Source of the DNA: JAGLSB01 sp023135955
Lineage (GTDB): Bacteria; Bacteroidota; Bacteroidia; Bacteroidales; GCA-2748055
Direction of reading: 5' to 3'
DNA: 7,510 bases
NCBI GenBank assembly: GCA_030673645.1
Contig: DAOVIO010000184.1
Coordinates: forward strand, 1-7,510
Of the stretch, positions 1-6,596 are shown in pieces. Under the pieces are notes generated by a model. It was not told the DNA's origin. It saw nothing but the letters and a program-made list of their open reading frames with translations, and did not search any database. Each line of letters starts with the position of its first letter. The stretch's first letter is position 1. The translations under genes were made by a program, and so were the position numbers.

Positions 1-1
1 A

Positions 2-250
2 TATAGCACCTTGAGAATTGATGAGTCCTCGACAGATTTATTTACTCATTATTCTAATATGACAATTAATCCCAACTATGACTTTATAGATATATTTGAT
101 CAATCGGGCAATTTATTAGGGACAGTAAATGAAGCAGATGGGATTACTAATATTATGATCACTGAATATACAGATGATGAAACTGAAAGTGCTTTCGACA
201 TTATAACAACTTCTGTTTTGCATGATATTGATTTTGTAATACATAAATAG
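2..250 (+). CDS. C-terminal fragment of an unidentified protein (5' end outside window)
   Basis: The frame is open from the left edge to a TAG stop at 248-250, giving about 82 residues of a C-terminus. A TTG codon at 11-13 could be read as a start, but the frame continues upstream of it, so a truncated longer gene is more likely. The visible part is acidic and alternates short hydrophobic runs with turns (for example YDFIDIFDQSGNLLGTV and the last residues DIDFVIHK). This suggests a beta-rich secreted or surface domain. There is no transmembrane segment, no catalytic motif and no family I recognise. The stop lies 7 bases before the proposed susC start, so it is probably co-transcribed with the transporter genes. 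By position it could be an accessory lipoprotein of the same locus, but that is inference only. Confidence 0.6.
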   Translation, partial: YSTLRIDESSTDLFTHYSNMTINPNYDFIDIFDQSGNLLGTVNEADGITNIMITEYTDDETESAFDIITTSVLHDIDFVIHK

Positions 251-257
251 TATTAGT

Positions 258-3200
258 TTGAGCAACAGAAAAAACATAGAGCTTAAATACTTGCTAGCTG
301 TAAGAAGAATAGTTTTTGCCATTCTTGTAGCTATGATTTTGCTGTTTAATACTGCTTATGTTTTCGCTCAACAAGGAACCATTGTCAGAGGAAGTATCAC
401 TGAGGCATCAACAGTCTATCCTGTTATCGGTGCTACAATTGTAGAATATGATAAGGACCGGAGAATTGTTTCAGGAACGGTTTCTGATGTGAATGGAAAT
501 TTCCAGATAACCGTATCAGATGCTGATGCAATCATTGTTGCAAGCTGTATCGGTTTCAAAGCTAAGGAATTTACTCTTGGCGGAAAAAATATTATAAAGC
601 TTGAACTGGAAGCAGAATCTATTGGTATTGAGGAAGTTGTTATAATAGCTCAGGTAACCACTGATCCTCTAACCAATGTTGCTCAAAGAGATATTACAAG
701 TTCCCGGGTTAAAGTTGATATGATCGATTCTAAAGATCTTGGTTCCGTTTCTGCTGAAGAGGCTTTGCAAGGTAAGGTTACAGGATTGGATATTATTTCT
801 TCTTCAGGAGACCCGGGAAGTGGATCACAGATAATTATCAGGGGGCTCGGTTCATTGGGTAACGCAAAGCCTCTGATTGTTGTTGATGGTATAGCTATAG
901 ATATTAGAATTAATAACGATTTTGATTTTGGAGCTGCCGATCAGGAAGATATTGGTGATTTGGTAAATATTGCTCCCCAGGATATTAAATCAATTGAAGT
1001 ACTGAAGGATGCTGCCTCATCTGCTGTTTGGGGTTCGAAGGGTGCCGACGGAGTATTACTTATTGAGACTTTTCGGGGGCATAAAGGAAAAACCCGTTTT
1101 GATTACCAGGGAAAATATACACTTAATATACAGCCACCCGCAATCCCAATGTTAAATGGTGATGAATACATTATGCTTCAAATGGAAGAGCATCATAATG
1201 CGATGGGAGCATATTCTTTGCCGGATGAGATAGCTTATGATCCAGATTATATCGATTTTTATAATTATAGTAATAATACAGATTGGCTAGGTGCATTAAC
1301 CCGAAATGGCTTTATCAATGATCAGTATTTTAAAGCTTCCGGTGGTGGCGAAAAAACAAGATATTTTACTTCATTAAATTATCAGGCAAATGAAGGTACT
1401 ACATTAAATACTTCATTAAAAAGAATATCTACCCGTATCAATCTTGATTATGATATCTCAAATAAATTGAAGTTTTCTGTTAATTTCAGCTATACAAATA
1501 GTTTTAAAGAAGACAATTATACACTCCGTGCTGATCTGGGTAATGGAACCTCAAAAGTTAATGTAAGAGAAATGGCCTATGTCAAAGCTCCTAATATGAG
1601 TATTATGGAGTATGATCAATATGGAAATCTGACTGGTGACTTCTTTACTCCAAGTGAAAGTTATCAGGGACAAGGGACTACATTTTTTAATCCTGTAGCA
1701 CTTGCTAATCTCAGCAGTAATGATGCCTTGCAGAATACCGTATTTAACAGCTATTTACTGAATTATACTTTATTTCCCTGGCTGAAATTCCGAGAAACGG
1801 TTTCCTTTCAGTATCTAAATGAAAAAACAAATGGCTTTCTGCCTTATAACGCCATTGGGGCTGATTGGCTTGATAATCTGAAGAATGAATCATTTGAATC
1901 GAATTCGGTAGATACTAAAATTACTACCAGAAGTCAGCTGTTTATAATTCCAAGACTCGAAAATGAACATAGTTTCTCAACAGTATTGATGTTTGAAACT
2001 GATCAGAGAGCACAGGAATGGAACTCTTTGAAAAACAGTAAGAGTCCAAGTTATGGCATCTCAGACCCTGCTTCAGATGCGATAATCAGGTCAATAAACT
2101 CTGGCTCCAGTGACTTTCGTGCTCTGGGTGGTTTGGTAAGTGTTAATTATAAATACCGCGATCGTTATATTGCATCCTTCAACTTGAGAACCGATGGCAG
2201 TTCAAAGTTTGGAATAAATCGTAGATGGGGTATGTTCCCTAGTGTCTCATTAGGTTGGCGGTTCTCTGAAGAATCTTTCTTCAAATCTATGACTTATCTT
2301 ACAGAAGCAAAGCTGAGGGTGAGTTATGGACAAACAGGAAAAGAGCCTAATAACACTTATGCCCGTCATGCTATTTATGAGACAACAAATCCGGGGCTTT
2401 ATGTAGATAATCAAATTATAATACCTACTCAGGTACAATTAAACAATCTTAAATGGCAAACCCTATCTTCATGGAATGTAGGACTGGATGCGACATTCTT
2501 TAAAAATAAATTATCACTAACAGCAGAAATCTACAGAAAGGTAACTGAAGATATTTTATGGAAAAATTATCAAATTCCAAAATCATCTGGATTCAATACC
2601 CTTAAATATTTTAATGGAGGAGAACTGGAAAATAAGGGATGGGAATTATTTGTGCAGGGTGTTCCTTTTAAAAGAAATAAATTGTCCATGAACTTTAGTT
2701 TTAATATATCTCAAAACATTAATACATTTCTGGAGTTTCCCGACAATTTCAATAATGAAGTTGCTACTTCAATTGGGAATGGTCAGTATCCCAGAAGAGC
2801 AAATATTGGAGAACCTATTGGATCGTTTTACGGATTTAAATATCTAGGTGTATATGCATCAAAAGAGGATGCTATGGCTGTAAATGCTGATGGGACTCAA
2901 AGTAAGGATGTAAATGGAGATCCCATTCCAATGACATACTTAGGAACATATGTCTTTCAGGGCGGAGATGCAAAATATGATGACCTAAACCATGATGGAG
3001 TTATAGATCTTAACGATGTTATTTATCTGGGTGATTCCAATCCTGATTTTTTTGGCGGATTAGGGGGTGGAATCAATTATAAAGATTTCAGGCTTTCATA
3101 TCAATTTCTATACAGACTTGGATTCCAAATAGTAAATGAGATTGCAATGAACACCGAGGGTATGCTTAATAAAAATAATCAGAGCAAAGCGGTTATTCAC

Positions 3201-3545
3201 AGATGGAGAGTTGAAGGACAAGATGAGGAGAATATGCTCCCAAGAGCCTATCTCGACCATCCCGCCAATAATCTTGGATCGAGCAGATATGTTGAAGATG
3301 GTGACTTTTTTAGACTTAATAACTTGTCCTTCAAATATAGACTAAATAAAGAAATATGTAAGAAGCTCAATGTACAAAACATTGATTTTGCAGTGACGAT
3401 GAGGAAGATACTAACGTTTACAAATTATTCGGGGCAGGATCCGGAAATCCCACAGGATTCATCGGATCCATTTTGGTTTGGAACAGATAAAGCAAGAACA
3501 CCAACACCAAAAGCTTATACTCTAAGTATTTCAATAGGGTTTTAA
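258..3545 (+). CDS. SusC/RagA-family TonB-dependent outer-membrane transporter
   Basis: This is the barrel subunit of a SusCD uptake complex, importing a ligand across the outer membrane with TonB energy. From the TTG at 258 the protein has 1095 residues, normal for SusC. A signal peptide covers residues 1-37 (R16-R17, hydrophobic core, cleavage near YVFA/QQG). A CarboxypepD_reg-like beta-sandwich spans about 41-128 and a TonB-box-like stretch EEVVIIA lies at 125-131. The plug at about 145-275 carries EEALQGKVTGLDI, IIIRGLGSLG, PLIVVDG and IEVLKDAASSAVWGSKGADG. The rest is barrel, ending in an aromatic residue (SISIGF). A calcium-loop-like DxNxDGxxD motif is at residues 909-920. An in-frame stop at 237-239 excludes earlier ATG starts. 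TTG 291 is a second candidate, and ATG 333 would destroy the signal peptide. The stop is 4 bases before susD. The family call is firm; the substrate is unknown. Confidence 0.95.
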   Translation: MSNRKNIELKYLLAVRRIVFAILVAMILLFNTAYVFAQQGTIVRGSITEASTVYPVIGATIVEYDKDRRIVSGTVSDVNGNFQITVSDADAIIVASCIGFKAKEFTLGGKNIIKLELEAESIGIEEVVIIAQVTTDPLTNVAQRDITSSRVKVDMIDSKDLGSVSAEEALQGKVTGLDIISSSGDPGSGSQIIIRGLGSLGNAKPLIVVDGIAIDIRINNDFDFGAADQEDIGDLVNIAPQDIKSIEVLKDAASSAVWGSKGADGVLLIETFRGHKGKTRFDYQGKYTLNIQPPAIPMLNGDEYIMLQMEEHHNAMGAYSLPDEIAYDPDYIDFYNYSNNTDWLGALTRNGFINDQYFKASGGGEKTRYFTSLNYQANEGTTLNTSLKRISTRINLDYDISNKLKFSVNFSYTNSFKEDNYTLRADLGNGTSKVNVREMAYVKAPNMSIMEYDQYGNLTGDFFTPSESYQGQGTTFFNPVALANLSSNDALQNTVFNSYLLNYTLFPWLKFRETVSFQYLNEKTNGFLPYNAIGADWLDNLKNESFESNSVDTKITTRSQLFIIPRLENEHSFSTVLMFETDQRAQEWNSLKNSKSPSYGISDPASDAIIRSINSGSSDFRALGGLVSVNYKYRDRYIASFNLRTDGSSKFGINRRWGMFPSVSLGWRFSEESFFKSMTYLTEAKLRVSYGQTGKEPNNTYARHAIYETTNPGLYVDNQIIIPTQVQLNNLKWQTLSSWNVGLDATFFKNKLSLTAEIYRKVTEDILWKNYQIPKSSGFNTLKYFNGGELENKGWELFVQGVPFKRNKLSMNFSFNISQNINTFLEFPDNFNNEVATSIGNGQYPRRANIGEPIGSFYGFKYLGVYASKEDAMAVNADGTQSKDVNGDPIPMTYLGTYVFQGGDAKYDDLNHDGVIDLNDVIYLGDSNPDFFGGLGGGINYKDFRLSYQFLYRLGFQIVNEIAMNTEGMLNKNNQSKAVIHRWRVEGQDEENMLPRAYLDHPANNLGSSRYVEDGDFFRLNNLSFKYRLNKEICKKLNVQNIDFAVTMRKILTFTNYSGQDPEIPQDSSDPFWFGTDKARTPTPKAYTLSISIGF

Positions 3546-3549
3546 TATA

Positions 3550-5004
3550 ATGTTGATGAGGAAAATATATCTATACAGTACATTACTAATAATACTAAAC
3601 CTGGGAGCATGCGAGGATTGGCTAAACCTTATTCCTCCTGATGGCTTGGTGCAGGAAGAATATTGGCAAACAAAAGAAGATATTGAAGCAGTATTGATGG
3701 GGGCCTACTATCAGTTCAATCAGATAGATGAAAAACTGTTTATTTATGGAGAAATTAGAGGAGATCTGATAGCCAGGGATAATGACATGGAAAATTATAT
3801 TAAAAATATAATGGAGGGTAATATATATCCGAACAACAATCTCTGCGACTGGTCTGAGTTTTATAAGATTATCAATTATTGCAATTTTGTCCTCAAATAT
3901 AACCCCGTTATACACGACCTGGATCAAACCTACTCAGAGTATAAGATGAAAGGCATTGAGACCGAGGCCAAATTTTTAAGAGGGCTTTCATATTTCTATC
4001 TCGTAAGATTATTTAAAGATGTTCCATTCATTCTTTCACCAACTGAATCGGATGATATAGAATTATTCCTTCCTAAAACTGACGGCGAAGAAATTCTGGA
4101 ATCTATAAAAGCAGATCTCCTTGAGGCAAGAAAGTATGTGACGGATGATTATGGCTCCCTGGAAAATAATATTGGTCGGGTATCGAAAAATGCTATCAAT
4201 TCTTTGCTGGCCGATATAAGTTTGTGGAATTTTGAATATGAGGATTGTATAAGCTACATTGAGGAGATAGAGAAAAGCGAAATTATGCTGGTTCCCAGCG
4301 GACAATGGTATAGCATATTCTATCCAGGTAATTCTCTTGAAGGAATATTTGAATTACAATTTGATGCTAATTTAGATCAGAATAATACGCTTTATAAGCG
4401 TACATATACAGAAGAAAATTACCTGGCCAGTACTACAACCACCGAACTATTATCACCAATCTTCGCAAAAGAAATTGTGAGAGGCGACGGCACATATAGG
4501 GGCACAGATTACAAAATCTGGAAATATTGTGGAAGTTCAGCAGATGGAAGAACCCTTCGCCCAAGCTCTGAACAGTCGAGCGCCAATTGGATTTTATACA
4601 GATATGCTGACATATTATTGATGAAAGCAGAGGCACTTTCACAAATTAATCGTTTTGACGAGGCTATAGATTATTTAAATATGATTCGCGAAAGGGCAAA
4701 TGTTGAGCCATTGTCTGCACCTCAAACCCCGGAAGCATTTGAAGATATTATACTTGAAGAAAGAGCTAAAGAATTTGCTTTTGAAGGAAAAAGGTGGTTC
4801 GACTTGCTTAGAATGGGCCGGAGAAATGACTATGCAAGAAAGCATAAACTTATCGCTATACTTATTAAAAATGTTCCAGCAAATCAAAGATTGGTACTCG
4901 CTTCTAAATTGACGGATCCCTTAGGATGGTATCTCCCAATTGAAGATAAAGAACTTGAGCGAAATAAAAACCTGGTACAAAATCCATATTACGAAGGATA
5001 TTAA
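3550..5004 (+). CDS. SusD/RagB-family ligand-binding outer-membrane lipoprotein
   Basis: This is the surface lipoprotein that pairs with the upstream SusC and acts as the hinged lid that captures the ligand. It has 484 residues, typical of the family. The signal peptide ends in a lipobox, LGAC, with the lipidated cysteine at residue 21, and an acidic E-D follows it, as in surface-exported Bacteroidota lipoproteins. Family hallmarks appear in order: EYWQTKEDIEAVLMGAYYQF (37-56); a TPR-type helical pair at about 103-160 including ETEAKFLRGLSYFYLVRLF; NWILYRYADILLMKAEAL (346-363); ILEERAKEFAFEGKRWFDLL (401-420); and the closing GWYLPIEDKEL...NLVQNPYY (459-481). ATG 3550 is chosen because it follows the SusC stop by 4 bases; ATG 3556 (residue 3) is equally possible and changes little. 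No Shine-Dalgarno sequence is seen. The C-terminus is complete. Confidence 0.95.
   Translation: MLMRKIYLYSTLLIILNLGACEDWLNLIPPDGLVQEEYWQTKEDIEAVLMGAYYQFNQIDEKLFIYGEIRGDLIARDNDMENYIKNIMEGNIYPNNNLCDWSEFYKIINYCNFVLKYNPVIHDLDQTYSEYKMKGIETEAKFLRGLSYFYLVRLFKDVPFILSPTESDDIELFLPKTDGEEILESIKADLLEARKYVTDDYGSLENNIGRVSKNAINSLLADISLWNFEYEDCISYIEEIEKSEIMLVPSGQWYSIFYPGNSLEGIFELQFDANLDQNNTLYKRTYTEENYLASTTTTELLSPIFAKEIVRGDGTYRGTDYKIWKYCGSSADGRTLRPSSEQSSANWILYRYADILLMKAEALSQINRFDEAIDYLNMIRERANVEPLSAPQTPEAFEDIILEERAKEFAFEGKRWFDLLRMGRRNDYARKHKLIAILIKNVPANQRLVLASKLTDPLGWYLPIEDKELERNKNLVQNPYYEGY
4386..4402. repeat. Small perfect inverted repeat inside the susD-like gene
   Basis: TACGCTT at 4386-4392 and AAGCGTA at 4396-4402 are perfect reverse complements separated by the 3-base loop TAT. 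The repeat lies in the coding sequence for about residues 280-284 of the SusD-like protein. It has no U-tract after it and is not near a gene boundary, so there is no reason to call it a terminator. It may simply be chance in coding DNA. Confidence 0.4.
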
Positions 5005-5011
5005 AAGAGAA

Positions 5012-6592
5012 ATGAATAGACTAACTAAAAATATAATGATTAGGATAAGCCATAAAGCAAAATGGCTTATAGCTGCTATCAGTATATTCTCTTTTTCATG
5101 CGACACATCATTTGAACCTTCGTTTGTTGGCGAAGATGCCTTTACAATTTCCCAATATATTGAAACTAACAAGGAAGAGTATTCCATGTTTTGGGAATTG
5201 CTTAACATCACCAATTTAAAAAACACTTTAAGCATGTATAATCCACATGGGAATGGATATACACTTTTCATGCCTTCAAATGAAGCTTTCAATAATTATA
5301 TTAGTGGTAATGAAAAGTATAGCAGTTTTGATGAATTGTTAAACGACTTAGACTTTGCGAATGTGCTTATTCGGTATCATATAGTAAATGGCAACATTGA
5401 AACCAATGATTTTCCCTTTGGCGCACTTCCAGGCACAACGGCAACAGGAGATTTCCTTACTATCGGATTCGATTCTTCCGGCGACACAACCGTATATAAA
5501 ATAAATAACAAAGCTCCTGTAATAACTTCAAATATTGAATTACTCAACGGATATATTCATGTAATAGGTGAAACTCTTGAACCGGTTGCCTTTAGTGGGT
5601 ATGATTGGCTATTCGAGAATGATGATTTTTCAATTTTGTCTGAGGCATTAACTATTAGCGGATTAAAAGACACATTGGGGATATTCAGAAATACACGAAC
5701 CGGAAGCCTGACAAAGAATTATTATACAATTCTGGCTGAGTCTGATGATGTATTTTCAATGAAAGGAATTAATAGTATTGATGATTTAATTGCAGAGTAT
5801 GGAACTCCCGGATTAGAATTAACAAACCTGGAAAATGAGTTTTATCAATTTGCCGCCTACCATATTCTCGAAGGCAGCTATTTTCTTGATGAATTTGACG
5901 AATCAAGTAATTATAACACATACGCCAATTTCCCGGTTAAGATAAATGCAGGTATAGAGATAAAAATTAATCCGTGTTCAGATACACTCGATATACTTAT
6001 AGAGGATCAGGATACTACATTTTTGAATTATGTAAGACTGGATTTGATTGAAAGTAATATTTTAACAAAAAACGGTGCCATACATATCTTACTTGATATA
6101 TTGAATTTAACAAATCCGGGGAGAACAAAACGAACTTTCGAGTTTTTTGAAGAACCTGTAATTAAAGAATTAAAAGGAACTCCGGGTGAATATGAATTTA
6201 CAAATCCTGAAGAAATGGAGGTCCTCTTCTGGATGGGTGCCGATCGATTAAAATATGTGAAATCAGGTTCGTCAATACCAACGAATAATAATGATTATAT
6301 TGAGATTGAAGGTGATTTTGTAATTGAATATACAATACCTGCAATTTTACCCGGATTATATGAAGTGGAACTAAAAACCGAATCATCAAATAATAAAAAT
6401 GCTACTATCCAGATATATGTTGATGGAAAAAGAATAGGTGGAAATTTTGACCTTAAGTCTGGAGGTAAACCCTTTGATGTGTTCAGAGTTGGTTCTATTG
6501 AATTTTTGAAATATGAGGAACATACCATTACTGTTAGTTCACTAATGCCCGGGAAACTAACATGGGACTTTTTACGATTTACACCGGAATAA
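5012..6592 (+). CDS. Lipoprotein with two FAS1 (fasciclin) domains and a CBM-like C-terminal domain
   Basis: This is a probable outer-membrane surface lipoprotein of 526 residues. The signal peptide carries basic residues at 11-17, a hydrophobic core at 18-29 and a lipobox, FSFSC, with the cysteine at 30. FAS1 domain 1 (about 45-192) has YTLFMPSNEAF (83-93), the YH pair in RYHIVNG (121-127) and NGYIHVIGETLEP (179-191). FAS1 domain 2 (about 196-366) repeats the plan: YYTILAESDDVF (237-248), AYHILEG (282-288) and NGAIHILLDIL (354-364). FAS1 domains are known for adhesion and protein contacts. Residues 380-526 form a separate beta-rich domain with DFVIEYTIP...GLYEVEL...IQIYVDGK...HTITV...WDFLRFTP, resembling CBM6/CBM35-type jelly-rolls. 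ATG 5012 lies 7 bases after the susD stop. An earlier in-frame ATG at 4940 would overlap susD and bury the signal peptide behind 24 extra residues. ATG 5036 is an alternative. The partner and ligand are not known. Confidence 0.88.
   Translation: MNRLTKNIMIRISHKAKWLIAAISIFSFSCDTSFEPSFVGEDAFTISQYIETNKEEYSMFWELLNITNLKNTLSMYNPHGNGYTLFMPSNEAFNNYISGNEKYSSFDELLNDLDFANVLIRYHIVNGNIETNDFPFGALPGTTATGDFLTIGFDSSGDTTVYKINNKAPVITSNIELLNGYIHVIGETLEPVAFSGYDWLFENDDFSILSEALTISGLKDTLGIFRNTRTGSLTKNYYTILAESDDVFSMKGINSIDDLIAEYGTPGLELTNLENEFYQFAAYHILEGSYFLDEFDESSNYNTYANFPVKINAGIEIKINPCSDTLDILIEDQDTTFLNYVRLDLIESNILTKNGAIHILLDILNLTNPGRTKRTFEFFEEPVIKELKGTPGEYEFTNPEEMEVLFWMGADRLKYVKSGSSIPTNNNDYIEIEGDFVIEYTIPAILPGLYEVELKTESSNNKNATIQIYVDGKRIGGNFDLKSGGKPFDVFRVGSIEFLKYEEHTITVSSLMPGKLTWDFLRFTPE
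5045..5070. repeat. Perfect 9-bp stem-loop near the 5' end of the FAS1 lipoprotein gene
   Basis: ATAAGCCAT (5045-5053) and ATGGCTTAT (5062-5070) are perfect reverse complements around an 8-base A-rich loop. The hairpin starts 33 bases after the proposed ATG at 5012 and 9 bases after the alternative ATG at 5036, within the signal-peptide codons. It is not followed by a U-run, so it is not an intrinsic terminator. It could modulate translation or mRNA stability between the susCD part and the FAS1 part of the transcript, but that is inference. Confidence 0.55.
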
Positions 6593-6596
6593 AATA

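Noticed and set aside
253..260. Sequence TTAGTTTG resembling the Bacteroidota -7 promoter element (TAnnTTTG) before susC
   Set aside because: It has one mismatch and no TTTG at the usual upstream spacing (the nearest is about 16 bases away). A start there would place the transcript inside the likely susC initiation region. The 7-base gap fits read-through from the upstream gene better.
4700..4912. 70-codon + strand open frame within susD
   Set aside because: It lies fully inside the conserved C-terminal SusD region in another frame and has no features of its own.
4940..5011. Upstream in-frame ATG extending the first FAS1 protein by 24 residues
   Set aside because: It would overlap the conserved end of SusD by 65 bases and place a long charged leader ahead of a good lipoprotein signal; ATG 5012 fits the signal and the operon spacing.
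4921..5292. 123-codon open frame on the - strand with hydrophobic runs resembling membrane segments
   Set aside because: It is antisense to the end of susD and the start of the FAS1 gene. Both have clear homology-type motifs across the region, and the hydrophobicity comes from the complement of Lys/Asn-rich codons.
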